A stretch of 34,569 nt of DNA from Deltaproteobacteria bacterium (lineage in GTDB: Bacteria; Desulfobacterota; Desulfuromonadia; Desulfuromonadales; JAAYDE01), in assembly GCA_016934985.1 (NCBI GenBank), contig JAFGRU010000011.1, positions 1 through 34,569 on the forward strand, given 5' to 3'. Shown one piece after another: positions 15,777-24,409 of this stretch; within the stretch, counting starts at the first letter, position 1; every line of letters begins with the position of its first letter. The notes under the pieces are model-generated. The model saw only the letters and a list, made by a program, of their open reading frames with translations. It made no database searches and was not told where the DNA came from. The translations under genes were made by a program, and so were the position numbers.

Positions 15777-16259
15777 ATGCACGGTTCCACCTTTATAATC
15801 TACTTGCCCCGGGTTACCGAAGTGGCCGAAGAGAGTTTTGCCAAAAATATCTTGGAGACATCCCCTGGCAATAATGAAACCCTGCTGCTGGTGGAAGACG
15901 ATGCCGCCATTCTCAAGCTGTCTGAAAGAATGCTCAAGAAACTCGGCTACCGGGTGATAGCCGCGAATTCACCCTTGGCCGCCATCGCCATGGCCCAAAA
16001 TTACCAGGAGCCAATCGATTTATTAATCACCGACGTGATCATGCCGGAGTTGAACGGACGTGATCTGGCAACTCGGCTTCAGGGCATTATATCTGGACTC
16101 AAGGTGTTGTTCATGTCCGGTTATACATCAGATGTAATTTTCAACCGAGGGGTTATGGACAAAGACGTTTTCCTTCTGCAAAAACCCTTTTCAAAAAATG
16201 AGCTTGCCAGCAAAATAAGGGAAGTACTGACCAAATCCCAACCCAGTGACATCGTTTAA
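15777..16259 (+). pseudogene. 5'-truncated hybrid sensor kinase (end of ATPase domain plus receiver domain)
   Basis: The first residues, GSTFIIYLPRV, are the typical end of a histidine-kinase HATPase_c domain; everything upstream (PAS, HisKA, N- and G1-boxes) is missing. A stop occurs in frame nine codons before the ATG. The remaining part is a complete receiver domain: LLVEDD (acidic pocket 41-42), phosphoacceptor Asp86 in LLITDVIMPELNG, Ser114 in FMSGYTSD and Lys136 in LLQKPFS. A TSDVI-x2-RGV motif is typical of hybrid kinases. No convincing RBS precedes ATG 15777. The receiver could still function if translated, but the N-terminal fragment marks it as a remnant. It ends at a strong hairpin shared with the convergent gene. 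Confidence 0.75.
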
Positions 16260-16279
16260 TTGTTAACCAAACACAAAAC

Positions 16280-16305
16280 AAGCCGGAGTCTTTTGGCTCC
16301 GGCTT
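16280..16305. terminator. Bidirectional terminator hairpin
   Basis: AAGCCGGAG (16280-16288) and CTCCGGCTT (16297-16305) form a perfect 9-bp stem with an 8-base loop, between convergent genes ending at 16259 and 16349. The leftward reading is followed by a T-rich tract (TGTTTTGTGTTTGG). The rightward reading has a poorer T-run. It shares the GCCGGAG core with two other hairpins in the window. Confidence 0.8.
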
Positions 16306-16348
16306 CCTTGCTCCCTTTGAATATGGGGAAAGAACCTTCCTGCTTCAG

Positions 16349-17086
16349 TTAATGTTTAAAATTACGTTCAATTATGCCGTCATAGACCCCATTGGCCTTG
16401 AGTGTGTCAAGCGCCTTTTGCCAATTATCAATTATTTCATCAGGGACATCGCGCGAAAAGGCGAGCCATGCACCAGAGTCAGTGAATTTACAATTGGTGC
16501 GCTCGAAATCTGCAGGATCTAATCCGGCATGTTTTACCATGTAGTAATAGGTCAGCTCCCCCATAAGCACGAGGTCGACGCGCCCTGCGAAAAGCTTTTT
16601 GTAGCTGGATTCATAAGACGGGCCGACATCCAGGTTATTAAAGCCGCTGGCCGCAAGAGCCTGATGGGTATAGCCGCCCGAACGCACGGCAATTCTTTTT
16701 ACTTTTGTGGCGCCCTCCAGGCTGTTGACCTGAAGAGAATTCCCCTTACGTTTGAAGAAATAGTCTCCTTCGTTGAAGATCGGGCCGACCCATTTAAAAA
16801 GTTTTTCCCGTTCTGGAATGCGAACAATGGCAAACATCGTGTGCATTTCCTCTTGTTGGGTTTTTTCGTAAGCCCTCAGCCACGGGATGGCTTTCAGCTT
16901 GCTGTCATCACCAACCAGTTTCTGGATCTCCTTGACAACTTCCGGCGCGACGCCCCACAACTTGCCATCTTTCTCATACACCAAAGGAGGATACACAATG
17001 GCCTGCATCTCGAACTGGCCGCCCATCGTCATGTTCGACAGGCAAAACAATAATAAGCCGAAAAACGAACCCAAAAAAAATTTCAA
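16349..17086 (-). CDS. Periplasmic solute-binding-like protein (family 3 type), 245 aa
   Basis: A hydrophobic leader (FFLGSFFGLLLFCLSNMTMG) precedes a compact PBPb-type fold: VYPPLVYEKDGKLWGVAPEVV, IPWLRAYEKTQ, an AIVRIPEREKLFKWVGPI stretch, KRIAVRSGGYTH and LFAGRVDLVLMGE. This is the usual order in small family-3 binding proteins of the kind often found without transporter genes. The start is TTG 17086 with GAGGG three bases upstream, because the leader must be included and no ATG gives one. It is transcribed leftward as a single gene and ends at the 16280-16305 terminator. It is the second such protein in this interval and is not closely similar to the first. The ligand is unknown. Confidence 0.85.
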   Translation of the reverse strand: MKFFLGSFFGLLLFCLSNMTMGGQFEMQAIVYPPLVYEKDGKLWGVAPEVVKEIQKLVGDDSKLKAIPWLRAYEKTQQEEMHTMFAIVRIPEREKLFKWVGPIFNEGDYFFKRKGNSLQVNSLEGATKVKRIAVRSGGYTHQALAASGFNNLDVGPSYESSYKKLFAGRVDLVLMGELTYYYMVKHAGLDPADFERTNCKFTDSGAWLAFSRDVPDEIIDNWQKALDTLKANGVYDGIIERNFKH

Positions 17087-17565
17087 AAGCCCTCGCTATA
17101 CTGTCGATTGAAATTCACGATTTAAAAATTAACATATGCCAATGCAGTAGACAAATTGTATTTTTTCTAATCGGCAATACCCAAGGGACATCGCAAATTG
17201 TTTACCCAAAAAAAAGAGCAAAAAGTTCTTTGAGCCCCACTTCAAGAAGATAAGGATTATTAACTAGGAATCTTAATCGTTTTCCCCCTCTGAATCAATC
17301 CCTATCCGCTAAAAACTGAGATCCATATCCGACCTTTCCAACCGCTTTCCATAATGAATTTCAGGGACATTTGTTCCTTGTTGAATTATCCAAAAAAAAA
17401 CCGGAGTCAAAAACTCCGGCTCTTCTCACAGTTGTCATCAGCAAGTTAACAGCCGCTCATTTCGTCAAAAACAAACCTGCGGATAGCACTGCCCCCAAGT
17501 GGTTTCATACGGCCCGGGAAATGAAGAGGGTGAAACCCCGGGCCGGATAAAGCAAAGCCCTCTGT
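17087..17565. other. A/T-rich intergenic region with one terminator
   Basis: About 480 bases hold no convincing gene. The left part must contain the promoter of the leftward solute-binding-like gene, but no clear -35/-10 pair was found. The only strong element is the terminator at 17392-17419, listed separately. Confidence 0.4.
17392..17419 (-). terminator. Rho-independent terminator of the mrcB operon
   Basis: On the minus strand, CCGGAGT and ACTCCGG form a 7-bp stem with a short T-rich loop, followed by nine T residues (plus-strand A-run 17392-17400). It lies about 150 bases after the stop of the TPR lipoprotein and is the best terminator in the window. Confidence 0.85.
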
Positions 17566-17988
17566 TCACTTTTCCTTTTCGGCTCTTTCAAAGGCTGCCT
17601 GGGCCCCCTGGTAATCGGCCAGCCGGGTGCGCGCCTGGCCGATAATGCGCCAGTTTTCAGCCCGCAGATAGCGGTCCCCGGCAGCCAGTGTATTCGACTT
17701 CGCCGCCATATTTTCCGCCTCCCGGTACTGACCCTGGTTGAAGCGGATGCGGGCCAGCTCCTGCCAGAGATGGGGGTTGCGCGGCTCAATGCGCAAGGCC
17801 CGCTCCAGGGAGGCACCTGCAGCCTCGAATTCTCCTGATGAGGATTGGTTGTGGGCCGTTCCGAGCAACGCGATAACGGCGCTGTTGCCGGATGAAGGGG
17901 TTGGCTCCTGCACAACCGGCTGCAAAGGGGCGCAACTTGCCAGGAGCAGCAACACAGCAGAAAATGTAAGAAAAGGTATCCATTTCAT
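17566..17988 (-). CDS. TPR lipoprotein next to PBP1B (LpoP-like), 140 aa
   Basis: The lipobox LLAS-C (Cys19) after a short hydrophobic leader marks a lipoprotein. The next residues (APLQPVVQEP) carry no Asp at +2, which favours the outer membrane. The rest is a small TPR array: HNQSSSGEFEAAGASLERAL, NPHLWQELARIRFNQGQY, and a third repeat ending YQGAQAAFERAEKE. It overlaps the end of mrcB by four bases (ATGA), so the two are translationally coupled. In Pseudomonas aeruginosa the outer-membrane TPR lipoprotein LpoP, encoded beside the PBP1B gene, activates PBP1B. The same layout here suggests the same job, but this is inference from context and domain type, not from residue similarity I could test. 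Confidence 0.85.
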   Translation of the reverse strand: MKWIPFLTFSAVLLLLASCAPLQPVVQEPTPSSGNSAVIALLGTAHNQSSSGEFEAAGASLERALRIEPRNPHLWQELARIRFNQGQYREAENMAAKSNTLAAGDRYLRAENWRIIGQARTRLADYQGAQAAFERAEKEK

Positions 17989-20276
17989 TGCCCAAAAATC
18001 CTTTCAAACCAGCTTCTAAAAGACTTTTTAACCGAACCCCGGCCACAGGGCACAGCCTCTTCGGGCGCCGTCCCTGAAATAAAGGGCAGCTCGATCGCCC
18101 CGCTACAGCCCTGCGCGCTGCGCAGACCGGTAGCTTTATCGATATAGACCCGCTGAATATCGTCGGGCTCCGGCAGGATCAGGGGCTCGGGGTTGAGGCT
18201 TGCCATCATTTTGCCCCAGACAGTCATCGCACCGCTCGCGCCGGTCAGACCGGTGGGCTCGTTGTCGTCCCGCCCGATCCAGACTACGGCCAGGCGGTCT
18301 CCGCTTATCCCGGCGAACCAGCTGTCGCGGAAGTCATCCGTTGTCCCCGTTTTCCCGGCGATATCAAGGCCAGCCGGAAGATAATGCTCCAAACTGCTGG
18401 CCGTCCCCTCGCGCACCACATCCTGCATGGCCACGGTCAACAAATAGAGGGAAGCCGGGTCAATAACCTGCTCCACGTTGAGAGGATAACGCTGCAGCGG
18501 CTCACCATCGGCCGTCAGAACTTCACGAATGGCCCGCAACGGGGTGCGAAAGCCGCCGCTCGCCAGGGTCTGGTAAACCTGAGTGACCTCCTGGGGGGAG
18601 AGTGCGTTAGCGCCGAGCAAACTGGCGGCAAATTCCGGCAGCGCCCGCTCCACGCCCAGACGGCGCAGATTAACCATGACCTTGGACACACCCACATCCA
18701 GGCCCAGACGAGCCGTCGACACATTGTAGGAGTGAATCAGGCCGTCCCGCAAAAGGACCTGCTCGTGAAATTCGTGATCATAATTTCCCGGTTCCCAATC
18801 CTCGGCACCCGCCTGGCGGTAAACAAAGGGGCTATCGTCGAGCTTGGTTGCCAAGGTGTATTTTTTTCTGTCCTGCAAAGCCGTGAGATAAACCACCGGC
18901 TTAATCAGGGAACCGATGGGCCGTCGGGCATCAAGCGCCCGATTAAATCCCTTGTAGCGCGGATCGCGGTCACCAACCACGGCCTGCACTTCGGCGTTTT
19001 GAGCGCTGGTCACCAGTACTGCCCCTTGCAGGGAACCCGCCGGTTTCTTACGGGATTTTTCAATAAGTTCCAGGCGGTTGCTGAGGGCGTGTTCAGCGGA
19101 CAGTTGGACCTGCGGATCTAGAGTTGTAAAAACCTGCAGACCTTCGGAGCGCAGATCCTCGTCACGATAGTCGCGCTGCAGTTGGCGGTGGACGAGAGTC
19201 AAAAAGGCCGGATAGGGCGAGGTCCCCCGCGGCGGTCTGTCGATAACCCCCAAAGGCGATTTTTTTGCCGCGCCAAGCTGCTGCTCGGTGATAAATCCTT
19301 CCTTCTCCATTAGATCAAGCACAAGATTCCGGCGCTGGAGGGCTCGCTGGGGTTTGTTTCTCGGACTGTAATAGGATGGCCCTTTGAGCATCCCGACCAG
19401 CAGGGCGGTCTCTGACAAACCAAGGTAAGTCAAAGGCTTGTCGAAGTAGTAGGAACTGGCCAGGCCAAAACCGTGAATGGCGCGATTGCCATCCTGCCCC
19501 AGATAGACTTCATTGATGTAAGTCTCGAGAATTTCATCCTTGCTGTAATGAAGCTCGACCAGGAGCGCCATAACCATTTCGGTCAGCTTGCGCCGGATTG
19601 TGCGCTCCGGGGTCAGGAAGAAATTTTTGACCAGCTGCTGGGTGAGAGTGCTCCCCCCCTGCACGCTTTTTCCGCTGGCGGTGGCAAAAATCGCCCTGGC
19701 GATGCCCCGCGGGTCGAGACCGTGATGGGAGTAAAAACGGCGATCCTCAACGGCAATGAGGGCATCCATCACATGCTGCGGAACCTCATCCAGCTTGACG
19801 AGAACCCGGTCCTCGTTTTTGCCGGGATAGATGCCGCCTATAAGGGCCGGCTCAATGCGGACAAGCTGCAGGGGACTCTGCGTGGAGTTGTTTTGCAACG
19901 CTTGAACCCGCCCGTCGGCAAACATAATTTTCAAAGAACGCGACTCCTCCAAACCATCGCCGAAACGGAAAGGCCGCGTCACAAGTTCAAGAGCCCGGGG
20001 CCGCAAATGGAAAGAACCGGGCTCCCGCGGTTGGGGCGTCTCCCGGTAGCCGAGCAGGGCCAGTTCAGCAATCATTTGCGAAGGGGTCAGCTTTCGCCCA
20101 GGGTAGATATCCAAAGGCCGGGCGTAGACCCGGGCCGGCAGTTTCCAGCGCTTGCCTTCGAAACGGTCGCGCACCACGCTGTCCAGATAGGCCACGGTGA
20201 CGGTCCCTATCACCAATCCAATCAGAACAAAAAGAAAAAAGATTTTCTTTTTTGAAGTGGAGCGCTTTTTGGCCAT
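17985..20276 (-). CDS. mrcB: Penicillin-binding protein 1B, bifunctional glycosyltransferase/transpeptidase, 763 aa
   Basis: A basic cytoplasmic tail and a single membrane anchor (IFFLFVLIGLVIGTVTVAYL, 12-31) are followed by a UB2H-type domain (ARPLDIYPGRKLT), then the GT51 glycosyltransferase: AVEDRRFYSHHG with catalytic Glu177, GGSTLTQQLVKN and RRKLTEM. The transpeptidase has all three motifs: Ser456-x-x-Lys459 in IGSLIKP, SYN 516-518 and KTGT 642-645. The length fits PBP1B (about 770-840 aa). It polymerises and crosslinks peptidoglycan in the periplasm. The ribosome site before ATG 20276 is weak (GAAG). The gene is followed, with a four-base overlap, by a TPR lipoprotein that may be its activator, and the pair ends at a strong terminator near 17400. 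Confidence 0.96.
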   Translation of the reverse strand: MAKKRSTSKKKIFFLFVLIGLVIGTVTVAYLDSVVRDRFEGKRWKLPARVYARPLDIYPGRKLTPSQMIAELALLGYRETPQPREPGSFHLRPRALELVTRPFRFGDGLEESRSLKIMFADGRVQALQNNSTQSPLQLVRIEPALIGGIYPGKNEDRVLVKLDEVPQHVMDALIAVEDRRFYSHHGLDPRGIARAIFATASGKSVQGGSTLTQQLVKNFFLTPERTIRRKLTEMVMALLVELHYSKDEILETYINEVYLGQDGNRAIHGFGLASSYYFDKPLTYLGLSETALLVGMLKGPSYYSPRNKPQRALQRRNLVLDLMEKEGFITEQQLGAAKKSPLGVIDRPPRGTSPYPAFLTLVHRQLQRDYRDEDLRSEGLQVFTTLDPQVQLSAEHALSNRLELIEKSRKKPAGSLQGAVLVTSAQNAEVQAVVGDRDPRYKGFNRALDARRPIGSLIKPVVYLTALQDRKKYTLATKLDDSPFVYRQAGAEDWEPGNYDHEFHEQVLLRDGLIHSYNVSTARLGLDVGVSKVMVNLRRLGVERALPEFAASLLGANALSPQEVTQVYQTLASGGFRTPLRAIREVLTADGEPLQRYPLNVEQVIDPASLYLLTVAMQDVVREGTASSLEHYLPAGLDIAGKTGTTDDFRDSWFAGISGDRLAVVWIGRDDNEPTGLTGASGAMTVWGKMMASLNPEPLILPEPDDIQRVYIDKATGLRSAQGCSGAIELPFISGTAPEEAVPCGRGSVKKSFRSWFERIFGQ

Positions 20277-20484
20277 GGCTGCTTCGCTTTTTTACGCCTA
20301 TGAGAATATCCGCAAAAAAAGTACTCGTGCGGAAAAAACAAAATCCCGCAAAGTATATTCTTCTTTTGCCGCCATGGGCAACCGGAATGGCGGAATTTTA
20401 CAATTTTTTGGAAAAAGGATTTTTCCCAGCCCATTTCGGGAATGAAGCTGAAAAGATATAAAGCACCTCCGTGCCGGGTCAACT

Positions 20485-21171
20485 TTACCAGAAATGCCAA
20501 TGCCCGGTTTGAAGTACATAAATACCGAGAAGGAGGTTGGTGATCGCATGGGAAAGGGTACAATGTAGAATACTGCGCGTGTAGTAAAGCAACAGATTGT
20601 AGGCCAGGCCCGCCATCATACCGGCCAGAATAAGATTATGTTCCAGACCGAAAAGTACGACAGTGATAGCACACGAAGCCCAGGTGAACTGGCCGATGGG
20701 GACTTTGGAAAAATCCGTTTCAATAACATAGCGGATCAGAAAAGAACGCCAGAAGAGTTCCTCCATGATCGGCACCAGCAGCACTGCCCCCGCCAGCCGC
20801 GTTCCAATCATGAAGTTGCGCAGGGTGGCATCCTCGAAAACATTGGGGTTGAAACCCTGTCCCGGTGTCGTATTGAAGGCAAACCGGTCCATGTTGATCC
20901 AGAGGATAAAAACCAGGCCTCCCAGCAGCAGACTCGCCAGCAGGTGTTTAAGGTTGCGGATGTCTTTCAGCCGGATTTCGGCATAGTCGCGAAAATAAAA
21001 GAGCAGGACCAGCGCCACGCAAACGATCTTGATCGGATACAGAACAAGGAAAGCCTCGTCACTAAGGGAAAACAAACCATTTTCGACGGCATACCTGGCG
21101 GCTTCCTCAATACCGATAAACGCCATAAATAGAGCGAAGGGCGCAACGCGGGCCAGGACATCTCTATTCAC
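20485..21171 (-). CDS. CPBP-family intramembrane protease (TIGR03008-like CAAX protease relative), 228 aa
   Basis: This is an integral membrane protein with about six to seven helices and the Abi/CPBP motifs: PIMEELFWRSFLIR (EExxxR type), LFGLEHN and the final LSHAITNLLLGIY. The order and spacing resemble the CAAX prenyl protease-related group (TIGR03008) seen in exosortase-carrying bacteria; no exosortase gene lies in this window. GTG 21171 is chosen because GGAGGAG lies six bases upstream. A longer frame starting at TTG 21261 has no ribosome site and would add 30 residues without membrane character. The substrate is unknown. It is read leftward towards mrcB with about 210 bases between them, so it is probably a separate unit. 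Confidence 0.88.
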   Translation of the reverse strand: MNRDVLARVAPFALFMAFIGIEEAARYAVENGLFSLSDEAFLVLYPIKIVCVALVLLFYFRDYAEIRLKDIRNLKHLLASLLLGGLVFILWINMDRFAFNTTPGQGFNPNVFEDATLRNFMIGTRLAGAVLLVPIMEELFWRSFLIRYVIETDFSKVPIGQFTWASCAITVVLFGLEHNLILAGMMAGLAYNLLLYYTRSILHCTLSHAITNLLLGIYVLQTGHWHFW

Positions 21172-21686
21172 TGACAACTCCTCCGGACAGGGCTTTTTCA
21201 ACGTGGCAAAGTAGGCAACGCCCCAATTGTGCCTTTTTGCATGGGAGAAAATACTATTCAACGCGACAAAAAATTAATTTCAAATATAAACAATTATTAT
21301 TAAATTTTCTTCTTTTTATTTTTCGCCTTCTAATCGGGATGCTTTTTCAGAAGCCTCTTCAGCGCCGACGGGAAAATTTGGTTGAATTCCCTCAGCCGGA
21401 TACATAGTATTGAAATATGGGCGTTAATGCGTGCACTCTTTTTCTCCGCTTTGCGGTACGGCTGGGCCAAACAGGACTTTTCCGAAAATGTTTTGAAGCT
21501 GGGCGCCTTTTTTGTTGTGGGTAATTATTCAGTGCCCTGAACCCATGCCGCCTATGAAAAGCGCTGCCAACGCCCGGATGGATTGAGGCGGCCCTTGAAA
21601 ACGACAGGACAAGGTCATTTGATAAAGGGTGGACAGTTACAATTGATTTTTGGGTACTCTCGACACCCGGGAAAGATTTCCCTGCT
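21172..21686. other. Divergent intergenic region, CPBP protease / PPC protein
   Basis: The left 150 bases are very A/T-rich and probably carry the leftward promoter. The rest is GC-normal without a credible gene; a 35-codon plus-strand frame at 21418 has no ribosome site. CCGC-ttt-GCGG is a small hairpin near 21445. TTGATT near 21642 could be a -35 element for the rightward gene, but no matching -10 is clear. Confidence 0.35.
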
Positions 21687-22130
21687 ATGAAATATTCAAA
21701 GGCACAACTCGGCCGAGTCTTTGTCATCCGCCTGGAAAACGGTGAAATCGTTCACGAGGAAATCGAACGTTTCGCCCAGGATCAAGGCATTGAGGCCGCC
21801 ACCCTGATAGCTGTGGGCGGCGGCGATGCGGGCAGCAGGTTGATTGTCGGCCCTGAGAACGAGGATGCCAGGCCACTCAACCCCATGGAGCATATTCTGA
21901 CCGGCGTTCATGAAATCGCCGGAACCGGCACCCTCTTCCCCGACGAGGAAGGCCGCCCCATACTCCACATGCATATGGCATGTGGGCGCAATGCAAACAC
22001 TGTCACCGGTTGTATCCGCAGCGGCGTCAAGGTCTGGCATATTCTTGAAATTATCCTTTTCGAACTGACAGGGAGTTTGAGTAAAAGAGTGCTGGAAAAG
22101 GAGACCGGTTTCAAACTTCTGGACCCATGA
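21687..22130 (+). CDS. PPC/DUF296-domain protein, 147 aa
   Basis: This is a single-domain bacterial PPC (plants and prokaryotes conserved, DUF296) protein. Features include FVIRLENGEIVHEEIERFA near the start, the GIEAATLIAVGGGDAG turn, ILHMHMACGRNANTVTG with the conserved histidines thought to bind metal, and the C-terminal VWHILEIILFELTG strand. The length matches the family (about 140 aa). Bacterial members form trimers, and a DNA-related role is suggested only by the plant AT-hook proteins that share the domain. A weak GGAAAG lies 11 bases before ATG. It is followed after 55 bases by the ACT-GlnE-like gene on the same strand and may share its transcript. Confidence 0.9.
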   Translation: MKYSKAQLGRVFVIRLENGEIVHEEIERFAQDQGIEAATLIAVGGGDAGSRLIVGPENEDARPLNPMEHILTGVHEIAGTGTLFPDEEGRPILHMHMACGRNANTVTGCIRSGVKVWHILEIILFELTGSLSKRVLEKETGFKLLDP

Positions 22131-22185
22131 TATGAGGTTGTTCAAATAATTCACCACCAAGCCAAAAGTCAGGATCTCCTCCTAA

Positions 22186-24372
22186 ATGAACGATTCCATT
22201 TCCCCCAATAAACAAAATTTTCTGGTCCAGGAAACCCATTTCGACGGCACGCCCCCCCTTGGTCTTCTGGACCAGATCACAAAACCTGGCGAAGTCCAGG
22301 TTTCAATTGCCTTCCAGGAATCGGGAAAATGTTCCCTGACTGTTGCAGCCATCGATCAACGTGGTCTCCTGTCGGTCATCGCGGGTCTCCTCGCAGCTCA
22401 CGGGATCACCATTTTAAGGGGGGACCTCAGCACCCATGTGGTGCAGCCCCCTGCTGAACCTGAAAAGCCCGTCTTTACCAGCAGCAGCAAAAAGATCTGG
22501 CAGGAATCCTCCCCTCCGCCTCCCATGCGCAAGATTCTCGATACCTTTCAGGTTTCGGGGGAGCATGTGGAGAGCCGGAAATTCTGGGAAAGCTTTGCCG
22601 GGGAATTAGCCGGGCTGGTAAAAACTCTGGCCGCCGGAGAGTTGAACCAGGTTCGCCAGGACATCATCGACAGGGTCTGTGAAACCATGGAGAGAAGGCA
22701 GGCCCCCAAGGGAAAACTCCTGCCCATCACCATCGAGGTTGACAACAAGGCTACCGACGACAAAACCATGCTTCGCATCCGCTCCAAGGACACACCGGGA
22801 TTTCTTTTTTCCTTTGCCAACGCCCTCGCCATGCTCGAAATAAACATCGAGAGCGGCACCATCCTGACTCAGGGTGCGGAAGTCCAGGATACCTTCTGGA
22901 TTCTCGATTCCCAGGGGAGAAAAATCACCGATACGGAGAAAATCCACCAACTGCGGGCCGCCTGCGCCCTCATCAAACAGTTCACCTATATGCTCCCCAT
23001 GTCCGCCAACCCCGGCCAGGCTCTGCGCCAATTCGGGGATCTGGTGGATCAGGTCCTTACCCAACACGATTGGGCGGACAACCTGGGAAGCATCCATTCC
23101 CGTGAGGTCATGGACAATATCACCGCCATGATGGGGGTCAGCCAGTTTCTCTGGGAGGACTTCCTGCGTATGCAGCATGAAAACCTTTTCCCCATTCTCA
23201 GCAATCCGGAGAAACTGGAGGGCGGGCTGGGCAAGGAGGCGCTGGAACAAAAGCTCAGGGAAGAACTGGCGCCTTTCGAAAACGATGACAGCGATGGCAA
23301 ATTCAAGGTCCTTAACGACTTCAAGGATCGTCAGATGTTTCGCATCGACCTGCGTCACATCACTAATCGCTGCAGCGACATCGGATTTTCGGAAGAGTTG
23401 AGCGATCTCACCGACGTGGTGGTGGGTGAAACCATGAAGCTTGGTTTCGCTCATCTGAGCAAACGCTACGGGCTGCCTGTCTGCAACGGGGAATGGCCGT
23501 GCCGCTGGGCGATCCTCTGCGCAGGCAAAGCCGGGGGGCGTGAGATGGGTTTTGCCTCGGATATCGAGTTGCTGACAGTGTACGAGGGGCCGGGCCAGAC
23601 TGACGGCCAAAATGCCCTCGACAATGCCGCGTTTTTCGAAAAACTGGTCCGTTTTCTCCTCAAGCACCTGAAAGTCCGTCAGGAAGGTATCTTCCAGATC
23701 GACCTTCAATTGCGCCCTTACGGCAACAAAGGTTCGCTTGCCTGTTCCCTGGGAGCCTTCCGGGATTATTATTCCCCTGCCGGTCCGGCCCAGCAGTTCG
23801 AGCGTATGGCCCTCGCCAAGCTTCGTCCCATGGCCGGAGACAGCGACTTCATCCACCAGATAATGAATTGCCGGGACGCTTTTGTTTACAGCGGCCAGCC
23901 CGTGGACTACGACAATATCCGCTATCTGCGGCAACGCCAGGTCGAAGAACTGATCAAACCTCAAACCATCAACGTCAAACTCAGCCCCGGCGCCCTGGTG
24001 GACATCGAATACTTTATTCAGGCCAAACAGCTTGAACTCGGCGCCAAAAACAACAACATCCGTGTCACAAAAAGCATGATAGCCCTGAGGGAATTGGGGA
24101 AAGAAGGTGCCATCCCCGTCCCTCTTGTGGAAGATATCCGCCGTGCCTATCGCTGCCTGCGCCGGACCATTGATGCCTTGCGGGCCGTCCGGGGCAATGC
24201 TAAGGATCTTACCGTGCCGGCAGCCGATTCGCCCGCCTTCAATTATCTGGCCCGGCGCCTCGGTTACGAAAACGGGGAGGCCTTTTCCCGCGACCTCGAC
24301 TGGAGCCTGGCCATCGGCCGCAGCCTGTGGGTCACCATCCCGGGCAAGGGTTCCGATAAAAAATTCAGCTGA
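22186..24372 (+). CDS. ACT-domain protein fused to GlnE-like nucleotidyltransferase, 728 aa
   Basis: Two ACT-like segments (about 45-85, SLTVAAIDQRGLLSVIAGLL; and about 193-265, MLRIRSKDTPGFLFSFANAL) resemble the C-terminal ACT pair of GlnD. The second half looks like one GlnE adenylyltransferase unit: LNDFKDRQMFRIDLRHI, GKAGGREMGFASDIELL (447-463; metal-binding Asp459 and Glu461), FQIDLQLRPYGNKGSL with Asp506, QFERMALAKLRPMAGD, and a helical tail. Bacterial GlnE normally has two such units and no ACT domains; GlnD has an HD domain that is absent here. A nucleotide-transfer role controlled by amino-acid binding is likely, with glutamine synthetase or PII as plausible but unproven targets. The ribosome site is poor (AGGA, 11 bases away). 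Confidence 0.88.
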   Translation: MNDSISPNKQNFLVQETHFDGTPPLGLLDQITKPGEVQVSIAFQESGKCSLTVAAIDQRGLLSVIAGLLAAHGITILRGDLSTHVVQPPAEPEKPVFTSSSKKIWQESSPPPPMRKILDTFQVSGEHVESRKFWESFAGELAGLVKTLAAGELNQVRQDIIDRVCETMERRQAPKGKLLPITIEVDNKATDDKTMLRIRSKDTPGFLFSFANALAMLEINIESGTILTQGAEVQDTFWILDSQGRKITDTEKIHQLRAACALIKQFTYMLPMSANPGQALRQFGDLVDQVLTQHDWADNLGSIHSREVMDNITAMMGVSQFLWEDFLRMQHENLFPILSNPEKLEGGLGKEALEQKLREELAPFENDDSDGKFKVLNDFKDRQMFRIDLRHITNRCSDIGFSEELSDLTDVVVGETMKLGFAHLSKRYGLPVCNGEWPCRWAILCAGKAGGREMGFASDIELLTVYEGPGQTDGQNALDNAAFFEKLVRFLLKHLKVRQEGIFQIDLQLRPYGNKGSLACSLGAFRDYYSPAGPAQQFERMALAKLRPMAGDSDFIHQIMNCRDAFVYSGQPVDYDNIRYLRQRQVEELIKPQTINVKLSPGALVDIEYFIQAKQLELGAKNNNIRVTKSMIALRELGKEGAIPVPLVEDIRRAYRCLRRTIDALRAVRGNAKDLTVPAADSPAFNYLARRLGYENGEAFSRDLDWSLAIGRSLWVTIPGKGSDKKFS

Positions 24373-24409
24373 AATTTTGTAATTATTCAGCTTATCGGCA
24401 CAAACCCTC

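Noticed and set aside
20369..20393. CCGCCAT...ATGGCGG hairpin between mrcB and the CPBP gene
   Set aside because: It has a 7-bp stem, but the T-rich tract follows only on the plus strand, where no gene ends. The leftward CPBP transcript lacks a T-run after it, so a terminator call is not supported.
21418..21525. Short plus-strand frame of 35 codons
   Set aside because: No ribosome site and no recognisable sequence pattern.
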